Assembly: GCA_020634815.1 (NCBI GenBank)
Contig: JACKBA010000002.1
Coordinates: forward strand, 1-64,000
Reading direction: 5' to 3'
DNA from: Caldilineaceae bacterium
GTDB lineage: Bacteria > Chloroflexota > Anaerolineae > Caldilineales > Caldilineaceae
DNA length: 64,000 nt
The position numbers and the translations under genes are program-made. Under the pieces are notes generated by a model. It was given only the letters and a program-made list of their open reading frames with translations. It was not told the origin of the DNA and made no database searches. Below, piece by piece: positions 1 to 12,846 of this stretch. Position 1 is the stretch's first letter, and the number at the start of each line of letters is the position of its first letter.

Positions 1-50
1 CAGGGCGCCCCAATCGACAACAAAGTCTCCAAACGACTCGCGTGCTATCG

Positions 51-79
51 TTGTCGCCAGCCGGAGGCTATGCTATGAT
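51..79 (+). promoter_or_regulatory. Putative sigma-70 promoter for the Yip1 pair
   Basis: A TTGTCG -35 box (51-56) and a TATGAT -10 box (74-79) are separated by exactly 17 nt. They lie about 115 nt upstream of the first Yip1 gene. The rest of bases 1-192 shows no coding potential. The call rests on hexamer match and spacing only. Confidence 0.45.
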
Positions 80-192
80 CGGCAGACAGACGACGAAAAC
101 TCGAGCGTAGAATCCGTCGTTCGTTGCGCTGTAATTCAAAGCATTGCCAGAACTGGAACAAGACGAACTTCTATCGAATCGGACCGAAGACT

Positions 193-897
193 ATGCTACA
201 GCCACGCTCCTACCCGGAATATGTTGCAAAGGCGCTCGTGCTGGACGACGAACCCTTTCAGGCCATGGTCGACGACGACAACCCGTGGATGGAAGGCATC
301 GTCCTGGTCACGACCGTCAGCTTGCTGGCCGGAATCGCACTGGCCGTCGGCGGCTTCTTGACTGCGGCCACCCTCCCAGACCCGGCCATCGCCCTCAACG
401 CGCTACTCCAGGGGTGGCGCCAGTTCGCATCCGTCACCTCGCTGCCGCCGTCGCAGGTCGAAGCGATTATCGCCGATGTGTGGACGGTCGCCGCCGCGTT
501 CAGCGGCTACGCCGGCAGTTGGAGCCATTTCCTGCCCATCATCACCCTGCCCATCCTGACATTGCTGTGGTGGATCTTCTTCGGCATCGTCGCCTTTGGC
601 GTGGCCCGCGCCATGGGCGGGCAGGGCAGCCTGAACGCAACCATGGGCGCATCAGCCCTCATCGTGGCGCCGCTGGTCTTTCACGTCGCAGCCATCGTCC
701 CATTTGCCGGCGTTAGCGGCATGATGGTGAGCATCTGGGGAATGCTGATCGGCTATCGCGCAATTCACATCAGCCACGAACTCACCTGGCGCAGCGCAGC
801 CTGGGCAACGGTCATCGTCTACCTTGCCGCCCTGGTTGCGCTACTGCTCGTGACCCTGGCCTTCAGCGCCGGCTATGCCGCAGGAGGATATCAATGA
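193..897 (+). CDS. Yip1-family integral membrane protein
   Basis: This 234-residue protein has about five predicted membrane segments, at residues 33-55, 115-145, 155-172, 176-195 and 200-230, which fits the Yip1 domain. Bacterial Yip1 proteins are poorly characterised membrane proteins and no enzymatic role can be assigned. An in-frame TTG lies at 124, but the ATG at 193 removes a non-conserved, Cys/Asn-rich leader and begins at MLQPRSYPEY, so it is preferred even though its ribosome-binding site is weak. The stop overlaps the start of the next gene (ATGA), so the two Yip1 proteins are translationally coupled and may form one membrane complex. Confidence 0.75.
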   Translation: MLQPRSYPEYVAKALVLDDEPFQAMVDDDNPWMEGIVLVTTVSLLAGIALAVGGFLTAATLPDPAIALNALLQGWRQFASVTSLPPSQVEAIIADVWTVAAAFSGYAGSWSHFLPIITLPILTLLWWIFFGIVAFGVARAMGGQGSLNATMGASALIVAPLVFHVAAIVPFAGVSGMMVSIWGMLIGYRAIHISHELTWRSAAWATVIVYLAALVALLLVTLAFSAGYAAGGYQ

Positions 898-1670
898 GCC
901 TGCACACCTACGTCAACATGCCGGGGCGCGCCCCGCGCGAAGAATGGTTCCAGCGCAGATACTGGCTGCCTGACTTCAACCAGATGTGGAACGCCGCACG
1001 GCTCAATCTCGTCGATGCGCTCGACCCATTCGAGCGCGGCGCCGTGACCGTTTCCATGCGGCAAGGCATCGGCATGATCGTCGTGCTCGGCCTCATCGCC
1101 GGCATCATCCCACTCATCGCTAATCTGTGGTTGGGCATCAGCATGGGGACGGCGGTTCCTGTCGCCGCCATGGCGACGGCATTGGCAGACCTCGCGGCCG
1201 CCTACACCGGCAATCCCGCCGCCGACCAGGTCGCCAACTCTGCCGGCATGATGGCCGGCATCGAGCCGCGCCTGCCCGGCTTTCTGGCCGCGCTACTCTC
1301 CGCACTGGGGATGTGGATCAACTGGCCGCTGGGCTGGCTCGCCAACTGGATGATCTACGGAACGGTCGTTGCCGGACTGGCACGCCTCTTGGGGGCGGAG
1401 AGCCGCTTGCAAACGTACTTTGCCGCAACCAGCTTCGCCGCCGTACCGCTTCTGCTCACGGGGCTCAACCCGATCCCGTTCATCGGCCCGCTGGCCGTGA
1501 TCGGCGCATCCGTCTGGGCCGCGATCCTCTACTACAAGGCCGTGCGCCTGGTGACAGGCCTCGACCCCATGCGCACCTTGCTGAGCATGTTCGTACCGGT
1601 CGTGGCCGTTGCGGCCATCCCCACGCTGCTGGTGCTCGCCGGCACCTTGTGGGTCGTGATTGCCCGCTAA
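894..1670 (+). CDS. Yip1-family integral membrane protein, second of a tandem pair
   Basis: This 258-residue membrane protein has a hydrophilic N-terminal region of about 55 residues, followed by hydrophobic segments with the same layout as the preceding Yip1 protein. A polar loop lies in the middle (residues 100-125). Its ATG overlaps the upstream stop by 4 nt. It resembles its neighbour in architecture more than in residues, which suggests an old duplication. The stop lies only 2 nt from the convergent moaB stop, so the two transcripts have no room for separate terminators. The function is unknown. Confidence 0.75.
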   Translation: MSLHTYVNMPGRAPREEWFQRRYWLPDFNQMWNAARLNLVDALDPFERGAVTVSMRQGIGMIVVLGLIAGIIPLIANLWLGISMGTAVPVAAMATALADLAAAYTGNPAADQVANSAGMMAGIEPRLPGFLAALLSALGMWINWPLGWLANWMIYGTVVAGLARLLGAESRLQTYFAATSFAAVPLLLTGLNPIPFIGPLAVIGASVWAAILYYKAVRLVTGLDPMRTLLSMFVPVVAVAAIPTLLVLAGTLWVVIAR

Positions 1671-1672
1671 CC

Positions 1673-2179
1673 TTACCGGATCAATTCCCACGCCAGGTGC
1701 TGGATCTCGGGCAGAATCAGCTTTTCCATCGCGACCTGCACCGCATTCGGCGAACCGGGCGTGCTGAAGATGACGGCGCCGCGATAGACGCCTGCCGTGG
1801 CCCGGCTCAACATGGCCGCCGCGCCCACTTCCTCATAACTCAACATGCGGAAGAGTTCGCCAAAACCCGGCAGTTCTTTCTCGAGCTTGCGGCTGATCAC
1901 ATCGAAGGTGCGGTCGCGCTGGCTGATGCCCGTGCCGCCATTGAAGATGACAAGGCGTGCTTGCCCGGCCGTGAAATCGTCCAGCACCTGCTGCACCTGA
2001 TCAGGCTCATCCTTGACGATGCGATAGTCCACCACCGTGTGCCCGGCATCTTCGGCCAGGGTACGAATCAGCTTGCCGCTGACATCGGTCTCCGGCGTGC
2101 GCGTGTCGCTCACCGTGACGATCGCAATCGGCACGCTGCCTTGTCCGGCAGCCGCCTGCCGGTGCGCATCAGAACTCAT
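1673..2179 (-). CDS. moaB: Molybdenum cofactor biosynthesis protein B (MoaB/Mog family)
   Basis: The 168-residue protein matches the MoaB/MogA fold, which binds molybdopterin and adenylylates it before metal insertion in molybdenum-cofactor synthesis in the cytoplasm. Visible motifs are SDTR (24-27), the GGTG substrate-binding loop (81-84) followed by S86 and D89, and PGSP (141-144). The length is typical of the stand-alone form. The start overlaps the stop of the upstream protease gene by one base, so the two are probably cotranscribed although functionally unrelated. No other moa or moe gene is in the window. MoaB and Mog cannot be separated by sequence alone here. Confidence 0.88.
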   Translation of the reverse strand: MSSDAHRQAAAGQGSVPIAIVTVSDTRTPETDVSGKLIRTLAEDAGHTVVDYRIVKDEPDQVQQVLDDFTAGQARLVIFNGGTGISQRDRTFDVISRKLEKELPGFGELFRMLSYEEVGAAAMLSRATAGVYRGAVIFSTPGSPNAVQVAMEKLILPEIQHLAWELIR

Positions 2180-4542
2180 CAGTAGATATCCCCGCGTTCA
2201 AAAAGGATCGACTGGTGCGACTCCGGCGGCAGGCCAAAGCCATCCGTCAGCGTCACACAGCTTACCTGGTTGTGGAAGAGCCCATTGTTCGCCTGCACAC
2301 CCACCGTAACCTCCGGCGTCAGTTCCCACAGTGATTGCGCCACGCGCGGCGGCACGTCCTGGTAGTTCAGGCGGATGTTGCCGTTGGCATAGAGGACGAT
2401 CTGGAAGGTCACCGAGTACGGTTCGCTGACACCGGCGCCGGACGATACATCCTTGTATTGGATCACAAACTTGTCCGTCGTCGGCTGGAAGGTGGAAACC
2501 TCGCCATCGCCAAGCGACGGATCGAGATCGGCCCACCAGCCGAAGATGGCTTGCGTCGGCGCCTCGAAGAGCGGCAGACACTGGTTCGTGCTCGGGTCGG
2601 CCACGGTGCCGCCCGCCGCTCTCGGAAATGCCACAAAGCCGTCGGCATAGAGTACGGCATCAGAATAATAGGACGCCGCGCTGGAATCCTGGCCCGTCAG
2701 CGGAAACACGAAGGGCAGCGTTACGGTGACCCAGTCGGCGCTGCCGAGCGTGTAGGTCACCGGATCGACCGGCGTTTCCCACTCGTACGGCACGAGTGGC
2801 GCCGACGGCTGCGTCGAGCCGTCATTCACAATCGCTGGCAGATAGAGCGCCTGGTTGAAGTCGGCGACCGTGACAAAGAGGGGCACCCCCATCTCCACTT
2901 TCGACAGGTCGCTGCGCGTGCCGGTCAGCGCAACCGTGCTCGTGTAGGTGCCTGTCACCAGGTTGGTCGGCGAAATCGCGACGGTCAGATAGAGCGGCGC
3001 GCCATTGGTCAGCGTAGACGTGAACGCGGTACCGGCAACGTTGACGACCTCAAACCAGTCGGCCGGCGCCATCATACCGACGACGCTCATCGGGGCAAGG
3101 CTCGGGCTGTTGATGGCGACCGTGGTCGTGAAGGGCGCGGCGCCCGGCGCAACCAACGCACCGGCCAGCGCAGGCCGCACATCCAGGCTACTACGCATGA
3201 CCCGGCGCAAGGCTGCCTCGGCATCGAGCAAGCCGGCGCCGGCTTGCGTTGCCGGCAGGCCGACGTCGCGCGCTGTCTCCTCCAGGATCGACTCGACCAT
3301 ACTGTTCGAGAGATCCGGCTGCACGCTGAGCAGAAGCGCTGCGGCCGCAGCCACGTGCGGCGCCGCCATACTCGTACCCGCCTCGGCGCAATAATAGGCG
3401 CTGCCGTCAAAATAGAGTTGGCGACCGGTGCCTGCGCACTTGCTGATGGCACTGGACGGCCACGTACTGATCACCGGATTGATGGTGTCACCGCCACCCG
3501 CCGCAATGTCCAGTTGCGTGCCGATAGGGCCGTAGCTAGGACGCGTATTGTCCACCGTCAGCGCGGCCACGGCAATCACGTTGTTGAGCCGTGCCGGCAA
3601 TAGCACCTGCTGGCCGCTACTGTTGCCGCCGGCCGCCACGAGTACTGCGCCCTTTCCGTAAGCATAGTCGGCCGCAGCTTGCATTTCCTGAATCAGACTG
3701 ATGCTGATCGAGGCCGGGACCTCGAGACTCATGTTGATGACATCGGCGCCGCGGTCGGCCGCATCGCAGATCGCCTGGACGAGATTGGTCAGGCTGCCAG
3801 AACCGGCAGTATCGTTGAGCATTTTGAGTGGGTCAATCTCGACATTGGGCGCGCCACCAGCAATGCCCTGGCTATTGTTTGCGATGGCGGCTATGACACC
3901 CGTCACATGCGTGCCATGTCCAAAGCCGTCAGCCGGGAGGATGTCCCGATCAAAATAGTTGATGCCATCAAGCAGGCGCCCAGCCAGGTCCGGATGGTCA
4001 AAATCCACTCCGCTATCGATGACCGCCACGCGTACCTTGTTGGCCGGCAGCTTGAAATCCTGCGCCAACTGCCAGGCCCGCGCAAAGCTGCTGCGCTGCG
4101 ACGGCCACTGGTGCGACGCATAGTAGTAGTCGTCAAAGGTAAATGGAATCTCAGGGATGGCAGGGGCGTCACCGGCCGCCCGCACGATCCAGTTCGGCTC
4201 GATGGATCGCACCGCCGGGTTGACGGCAGCCGCCACGGCAATCGCCGCCGGCTGACCTGCGCTGGCACGCCAGACCTGCAACACCGTACCGGAGCCGCAC
4301 GCCGTGACCTGGTCGACCAGTTCACCGCCCGCGGCAAGTTGCGCCGTCGCCGCGGTCACGTCGCCCGCAGCGGGATCGAGCACCACGATATATTCGCCGG
4401 GCCAGGCGTCGACGCCCAGACTACCATCCGGCGCGGCCGCTGCATCCTGGGCGCGCAAGATGGCGGGCACGCTTAACATCGCGACAAAAACAACTGCCAG
4501 CGTCACGATCAGACGTGACGAAATCCCGTGTCCAAATCTCAT
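2179..4542 (-). CDS. Secreted S8 (subtilisin-family) serine protease
   Basis: The 787-residue exported protease has a signal peptide at residues 1-31 (hydrophobic core, then an AQ cleavage-like site), an inhibitor-like prodomain (about 45-120) and a subtilase catalytic domain (about 165-420). The triad is D176 (VIDSGVD), H209 (GHGTHVTG) and S391 (GTSMAAPH). About 360 C-terminal residues follow, probably beta-sandwich modules, with no membrane anchor. The open frame extends to 5109, but the ATG at 4542 is preceded by AGAGGA and starts the signal peptide. The upstream 189 codons are a shadow of the next gene. It should degrade extracellular protein; its substrate is unknown. Confidence 0.9.
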   Translation of the reverse strand: MRFGHGISSRLIVTLAVVFVAMLSVPAILRAQDAAAAPDGSLGVDAWPGEYIVVLDPAAGDVTAATAQLAAGGELVDQVTACGSGTVLQVWRASAGQPAAIAVAAAVNPAVRSIEPNWIVRAAGDAPAIPEIPFTFDDYYYASHQWPSQRSSFARAWQLAQDFKLPANKVRVAVIDSGVDFDHPDLAGRLLDGINYFDRDILPADGFGHGTHVTGVIAAIANNSQGIAGGAPNVEIDPLKMLNDTAGSGSLTNLVQAICDAADRGADVINMSLEVPASISISLIQEMQAAADYAYGKGAVLVAAGGNSSGQQVLLPARLNNVIAVAALTVDNTRPSYGPIGTQLDIAAGGGDTINPVISTWPSSAISKCAGTGRQLYFDGSAYYCAEAGTSMAAPHVAAAAALLLSVQPDLSNSMVESILEETARDVGLPATQAGAGLLDAEAALRRVMRSSLDVRPALAGALVAPGAAPFTTTVAINSPSLAPMSVVGMMAPADWFEVVNVAGTAFTSTLTNGAPLYLTVAISPTNLVTGTYTSTVALTGTRSDLSKVEMGVPLFVTVADFNQALYLPAIVNDGSTQPSAPLVPYEWETPVDPVTYTLGSADWVTVTLPFVFPLTGQDSSAASYYSDAVLYADGFVAFPRAAGGTVADPSTNQCLPLFEAPTQAIFGWWADLDPSLGDGEVSTFQPTTDKFVIQYKDVSSGAGVSEPYSVTFQIVLYANGNIRLNYQDVPPRVAQSLWELTPEVTVGVQANNGLFHNQVSCVTLTDGFGLPPESHQSILFERGDIY

Positions 4543-4807
4543 AGAATCCTCTGCAACGTATCGTTCGATCGCTCGCTCAGCGCAATGCCATAACGGAACG
4601 GCACCATCGCTGGATAGATCTATCAGGCCTTGAGACGAACGCTCCACGCCTCGCCCCTGGTTCCGGAACTGTCGCCGGAGCCCAGACCCATTGTAGCACG
4701 CAATGATACCCGCCTTGGTGATATGGCGCACAGGGTGATGTGACTGAGCGCGCCTTTGGTCGGAGGATGGCCTGTCAGTCGGCTGGAGCGCGCAGCATGA
4801 CGTCTGC

Positions 4808-5845
4808 TTAGCGCGATTCGACGGAGATCGACGGCGCTGCGGGCGTTTCGCCGCGCCGGTGGTTGCCGCGCGCCCAGAGGATGCCGCCGGGGATGCTGAC
4901 AACATAGCCGATGAATTGCTGGAGCAGGCCGACGGCCGTCCCCAGTTCGTAGCCAGCGCCCATGAAGAGGAAGAGTCCGGCAAACGAAACCTGGCGCACG
5001 CCCAGCCCGCCGGGCGAGAGCGGCACGACAATGAGCGCAAAGACGATGATCGGGTTGATGACCAGCACCTCGAGCAGCGAGATGCTGTCCGGCTGGATCG
5101 CCCACGCAATCAGCCAGATGTTCAAGCTGGTGAGGATGACAATGGCCGTGCTGCCCATGGCCGTCAGCACCAGCGCGCCGGGGTGGTCGCGATAGACGTC
5201 AAAGGCCGCCGCCAGCTTGTACCAGAGCGGCAGCACGCGATCGCTGAATGGCAGCACGCGCAGCAACCGCTCCATGAGCCGCTTGAGGCGCCGGCTGAGC
5301 AACGTCGCCACGACGGCGAGCAGCGCCAGCGCCGCCAGCATGCTGCCGAACGCGGCAAAGCGCATGAAGAGCGCACCCTCCGGCGAGAAGGGCTGGCCGT
5401 CAGGCTTCCCCCAGACCAGCACGGCATTCGAAGCCAGCGCGGCAAATAGCATGAAAACCATGAGGCCGATGAAGCGGTCGATGAGCACGCTGGCCGCCGC
5501 GTCAGCCGTGCGCTTCGTGTCCACAGCGACGGCATAGCCGCGCATGACGTCACCGCCAACCTGAGCGGGCAGAAAGTTGTTGAAAAACTCCGCCATCCAC
5601 TGGAAGGAGAGCAGCCGCCCTATCGGCAGCGCAATGCCGGCCGCACGCAGGAGCACGCCCCATTTCACAGCGCTAACGGCCACCGCCAGCGTGTAGCAGA
5701 TCGCGCCGAGCAACAACAATATCTTGTTGGCGTGGACGATCTGCCACCAAAGGGCCGCCGGGTCGGGCAGTTTGAGCACCAGCCACACCAGCAGGCCGAT
5801 GGCAACCACCAGCTTGAGGAGATCAATGAGGCGAGACTTGGTCAT
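4808..5845 (-). CDS. Flippase-like membrane protein (UPF0104 / LPG-synthase transmembrane family)
   Basis: This 345-residue polytopic protein matches the UPF0104 family, related to the transmembrane domain of lysylphosphatidylglycerol synthases and to AglD/YbhN-type putative lipid flippases. About eight membrane helices are visible. A conserved-looking stretch near residues 275-290 (PLSPGGLGVRQ) carries the family's glycine-rich motif. It lies 60 nt downstream of a GT2 glycosyltransferase in the same direction. Such pairs commonly make and flip a lipid-linked or glycolipid product, but the substrate cannot be read from sequence. The gene is followed by 265 nt with no recognisable gene before the protease start. 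Confidence 0.78.
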   Translation of the reverse strand: MTKSRLIDLLKLVVAIGLLVWLVLKLPDPAALWWQIVHANKILLLLGAICYTLAVAVSAVKWGVLLRAAGIALPIGRLLSFQWMAEFFNNFLPAQVGGDVMRGYAVAVDTKRTADAAASVLIDRFIGLMVFMLFAALASNAVLVWGKPDGQPFSPEGALFMRFAAFGSMLAALALLAVVATLLSRRLKRLMERLLRVLPFSDRVLPLWYKLAAAFDVYRDHPGALVLTAMGSTAIVILTSLNIWLIAWAIQPDSISLLEVLVINPIIVFALIVVPLSPGGLGVRQVSFAGLFLFMGAGYELGTAVGLLQQFIGYVVSIPGGILWARGNHRRGETPAAPSISVESR

Positions 5846-5905
5846 GAGAACACTTCATCGCGCTGCGCAGGCAAGGAGTCTCCCTGCCCTCCGCCGCGTC
5901 GATGG

Positions 5906-6886
5906 CTACTGCTCCAACTGCGTGCGCGTCTGGATGGTGAAGGACTCATTGCCGTTACCGTTCTCGCGCAGCACACGGCCGTCCTGGACGTTCTGCTTCT
6001 GCGTCCATGCCATGTTCCAGACGACGTGCCGGTCGCGCTTGATGGCGAAGTCATACCAGCCGAGCACGCGGCTCATACCTTCGATGAATGCGAGCAGGAA
6101 GATCACCCACACCAGCCGGACAATCCCCCACAGTTCCTTGAACGCAATGCGCGCCACGCGCCGGTTCTGGATGCTGCTCACCTTGTAGCCGTACTTGTGC
6201 TTGAGATAGAGGTGGCCGGCATGATTGCGCCGCCGCTGGCGGATGAAGTCGTTGACCGTCGTCGGCCCGGTGTTGTAGACGATGGCATCCGGCGCATACC
6301 GCACCTGCATCCCGTTGCGCACGACGATCGCCTCGACAAAGGCTTCGTCCATGGCCACGTCGGGCGGAATCTCATCGAAGACTTTGCGAAAGGCGATCAT
6401 TTCGCCCAGCCGCGGGATCTCCAGGCACAGCTCGTGCTCCATGCGCAGACGCAAATGGCTCAGCAGGCCGGTGATGTGATCCGGCGTGTTGACAGCGACC
6501 TTCTGCGCGCCGACCATGCCGACGCCGGGGTCGCGGAACATGCGCACCATGTGCTCGACCGCATACTCGTGCGGGATGGTGTCCCCGCTCTCCAGCACGC
6601 AGATGTCGCAGGACGACGCCTTCAGGAAGATGTTGATAGCGCTGGTCTTACCTTCGCGCCGCTCCTGTTCGATGAGCTTGACGCGCTCATCCAGCATCAT
6701 GGCTTCCTTGACAATCGCCACCGTGCGGTCAGTGCAGGCACTCGCCACGACGATGATCTCGGCGATCTCCACTTCATGCACATGCTGGTCGATGAGTGCA
6801 GCAAGCAGTTGCCCGATGTTGGCTTCTTCGTTGTACGCAGTTACACCGACGCTACAGCGGATTTTGTCCAATGAACTTGATGTCAT
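5906..6886 (-). CDS. Family 2 glycosyltransferase, membrane-anchored
   Basis: The 326-residue protein has a GT-A fold beginning at residue 12 (GVTAYNEEANIGQLL), a typical nucleotide-sugar-binding start. The metal-binding region is LESGDTIP (98-105), where D102 would be the second Asp of the usual DxD and the first is replaced by E99. A basic RQRRRNHAGH stretch near 230 resembles the Q/RxxRW acceptor motif, and one or two membrane helices follow. It probably transfers a sugar to a lipid carrier at the inner face of the membrane. It starts 24 nt after mutS2 and precedes the flippase-like gene, which suggests cotranscription. Confidence 0.82.
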   Translation of the reverse strand: MTSSSLDKIRCSVGVTAYNEEANIGQLLAALIDQHVHEVEIAEIIVVASACTDRTVAIVKEAMMLDERVKLIEQERREGKTSAINIFLKASSCDICVLESGDTIPHEYAVEHMVRMFRDPGVGMVGAQKVAVNTPDHITGLLSHLRLRMEHELCLEIPRLGEMIAFRKVFDEIPPDVAMDEAFVEAIVVRNGMQVRYAPDAIVYNTGPTTVNDFIRQRRRNHAGHLYLKHKYGYKVSSIQNRRVARIAFKELWGIVRLVWVIFLLAFIEGMSRVLGWYDFAIKRDRHVVWNMAWTQKQNVQDGRVLRENGNGNESFTIQTRTQLEQ

Positions 6887-6910
6887 AAATGCGAATAATC
6901 CCTTGCTTCG

Positions 6911-9358
<2,448 letters not shown>

Positions 9359-9394
9359 CCAGTTCCAACCAGCCCGACTTTAGGCGTAACGGCC

Positions 9395-9424
9395 ATCATA
9401 TCACAGGCGATGATCTACCACCAA
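9395..9424 (-). promoter_or_regulatory. Putative promoter of mutS2
   Basis: On the minus strand, TTGGTG (9424-9419) and TATGAT (9400-9395) are spaced by 18 nt. The -10 box is preceded by TGA, an extended -10 feature. The site lies about 40 nt upstream of the mutS2 start. Confidence 0.5.
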
Positions 9425-9526
9425 AGCACAGGCAAAACTCCATGAACATACGCGAGGCACGTCTGACGTGAGGTGCAGCCGGCCATGCCGCCCCGTTCCG
9501 CAATCGATCGCGCCGGCGCTGCGTGA

Positions 9527-9555
9527 TTGCCGGATCGGGCGCGGCTGCCTATAAT
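9527..9555 (+). promoter_or_regulatory. Putative promoter of the ABC-2 exporter
   Basis: A TTGCCG -35 box (9527-9532) and a perfect TATAAT -10 box (9550-9555) are 17 nt apart. They lie about 60 nt upstream of the ATP-binding protein start. Confidence 0.6.
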
Positions 9556-9616
9556 CACAACCTATGGCCCGCCCTAACTTTGCACTTCGCCGGCGCCGCC
9601 GACCTCGAGCAGCCCA

Positions 9617-10537
9617 ATGATCCCGCCCGCGATTTCACTCGCTCACGTCTCCAAACGCTACGGCACGCTTGATGCTGTGACGGATCTCAATCTGACCGTC
9701 GCAGCCGGTGAAGTACTGGGCTTTCTCGGACCCAACGGCGCCGGCAAGACCACGACGATCCGCCTGTTGCTCGGCTTTCTGCGCCCAAGCGCCGGCAGCG
9801 TCCGCCTGCTGGGTCACGATATGACCGATGCGGCCGCGTCGCTGCACGCGCGCAGCCGGGCCGGCTATGTCCCCGACGTCGCCGGGCTGGACCCGGCCGC
9901 AACTGGGCTCTGGCTGCTCGATGAACTGGCTCGCCTGCAACGCCGGTCGCCCGTCGACCGCGACCAACTGGTCGATGCCCTGGAATTGCGCGCCCAGGAC
10001 TTGCGCCGGCCCATGGGGCGTCTCTCGCGCGGCACGCGCCAGAAGATCAACCTCATTCAGGGGATGCAGCACCGGCCCGACTTGCTGATCCTCGACGAGC
10101 CTACCGAGGGGCTCGACCCGCTGGCCAAGCGTGCGCTCTTTGGCCTGCTGCGCCAGGCTCACGCCCGCGGCGCCACCATCTTCTTCTCCTCGCACGTGCT
10201 CAGCGAGGTCGAGGATCTGTGCGACCGCGTCGCCCTCATCCGTCGCGGCCGGCTTGTTGCCGTCGACCGCATCGACGACCTGCGCGCCCACATGCAACGC
10301 CGCGTCACGGTGCAACTCAGCCGCGACGCGGACGAAGCCGAAGCCCAGTTGGCGCGCCTGCCCGATATGACTGCGCTTCAACGCACCGACGATCGCTGGC
10401 ATTTTCTCGCTGGCGACCTGCCGGCCGTACTGCGCCTGCTGGCCACGCTTCCCGTCGAGGACGTCATCATCGAACCGCCGTCCCTGGAAGATGTCTTCCT
10501 GCAATACTACCGGCCGGAGCCGCCCCACCATGCCTAG
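9617..10537 (+). CDS. ABC-2 type transporter ATP-binding protein
   Basis: The 306-residue ATPase powers an ABC-2 exporter at the cytoplasmic face of the membrane. Walker A is GPNGAGKT (38-45), the signature is LSRGT (136-140), Walker B and the D-loop are LLILDEPTEGLDP (156-168), and the switch histidine is in FFSSHVLSEVED (about 186-197). A C-terminal regulatory extension of about 90 residues, typical of DrrA/CcmA-like exporters, follows. It overlaps the permease gene by 8 nt, so the two make one transporter. The substrate could be a lipid, drug or polysaccharide and cannot be decided. Confidence 0.9.
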   Translation: MIPPAISLAHVSKRYGTLDAVTDLNLTVAAGEVLGFLGPNGAGKTTTIRLLLGFLRPSAGSVRLLGHDMTDAAASLHARSRAGYVPDVAGLDPAATGLWLLDELARLQRRSPVDRDQLVDALELRAQDLRRPMGRLSRGTRQKINLIQGMQHRPDLLILDEPTEGLDPLAKRALFGLLRQAHARGATIFFSSHVLSEVEDLCDRVALIRRGRLVAVDRIDDLRAHMQRRVTVQLSRDADEAEAQLARLPDMTALQRTDDRWHFLAGDLPAVLRLLATLPVEDVIIEPPSLEDVFLQYYRPEPPHHA

Positions 10538-11345
10538 CCTGGGTGACATCGCGCTCATCTTCTGGGGAACGTTGCGGCGCAAGCGGCTCTCACTCTTCTG
10601 GTTCGCCCTCTCTGCCGGCGCCTTTCACTGGCTGGTGGCGGTGAGCTTTCCCGCTATCGGCGGTACGGAAGCAGTCACCAGCGTCGTGCGCACCTTCCCC
10701 GACGGACTGCGCACGTTGCTCAAGCTGGCGCCTAACTTGCAGGCCGGCTTTGGCGTGCAGGATTACCTGGCCTTCACCTGGATCCACCCGCTCTTCATCG
10801 GCCTGGGCGCAGCCTTCGTGGTGTCACGCGCCACGGGCGGGCTGACGGCCGAGATCGAACGCGGGTCGATCTACCTGGTGCTGAGCCGGCCGGTACAGCG
10901 CTCCAGCTTCGTGCTTGGCAAGGCCGTGGAGATGATCTTTGGCGCGGGTGTGATTGCACTGGCGGCGTGGCTCGGTCTGGTCATCGGCGTGCAGGTACTG
11001 CCCTACGAACTGCCGCTGGGCAATTACCTGTTGGCGGCAGGAATGGCCTCGCTGCTCTTTGCGGCGCTGGGTGGCGGCGCATTCTTCATCGCCAGTTGCT
11101 TCAGCCGCGCCGCGCTCAGCGATGCGTTCGGCGCCGCCTGGACGATCGTTGCCTTCGTGCTCGACGTGATCCCCGCTGTCGCCGCTTCGCCGCTGGCGTG
11201 GATCAACCCGTGGCACCACTACTTCCCGCAGGCAATCGTGGCGACCGGCGCCATCGACCCGTTCGGCGTTGCGATTCTGCTGGCATGGCTGTGTGGCGGG
11301 GTTGCGGCAGCGGTGGCTGTCTTTGGCCGGCGTGACCTGGCATAG
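10530..11345 (+). CDS. ABC-2 type transporter permease
   Basis: The 271-residue membrane protein has about six helices and is the permease partner of the preceding ATPase. The open frame reaches back to 10491, but the ATG at 10530 (MPSLGDIALIFWGTLRRKRL) overlaps the ATPase stop by 8 nt and begins with the cytoplasmic amphipathic segment usual for this family. An internal SRPVQRSSFVLGK stretch near residue 110 follows helix 2, as in ABC-2 permeases. It converges with the ADP-ribosylglycohydrolase gene 100 nt downstream. Confidence 0.85.
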   Translation: MPSLGDIALIFWGTLRRKRLSLFWFALSAGAFHWLVAVSFPAIGGTEAVTSVVRTFPDGLRTLLKLAPNLQAGFGVQDYLAFTWIHPLFIGLGAAFVVSRATGGLTAEIERGSIYLVLSRPVQRSSFVLGKAVEMIFGAGVIALAAWLGLVIGVQVLPYELPLGNYLLAAGMASLLFAALGGGAFFIASCFSRAALSDAFGAAWTIVAFVLDVIPAVAASPLAWINPWHHYFPQAIVATGAIDPFGVAILLAWLCGGVAAAVAVFGRRDLA

Positions 11346-11395
11346 TTCGACACGGTGACAGATCGCGTATGACGTGGGCCAGAACAACGTCGGCG

Positions 11396-11436
11396 GTTCA
11401 TGTCCGCATCCATCCGCCCGATCCGCGAAATCCGCG
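11396..11436. repeat. GCGGAT-type short-period intergenic repeat, fragment
   Basis: Between two convergent genes lie repeated ATCCGC units (ATCCGCCCGATCCGCGAAATCCGCG). The units resemble those of the element at 13849-14003. Only one arm is recognisable, and no open frame is present in this 100-nt gap. Confidence 0.5.
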
Positions 11437-11445
11437 TGCCATTCG

Positions 11446-12832
<1,387 letters not shown>

Positions 12833-12846
<14 letters not shown>

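Noticed and set aside
1127..2185. 352-codon plus-strand open frame across the Yip1 and moaB region
   Set aside because: It is a shadow of genes on both strands, rich in Arg/His/Gly, without family features. Similar long shadow frames throughout this GC-rich window were ignored.
4543..5109. N-terminal extension of the protease open frame up to 5109
   Set aside because: It is an antisense/out-of-frame shadow of the flippase-like gene, Arg/Ser-rich, without a ribosome-binding site. The signal peptide begins at 4542.
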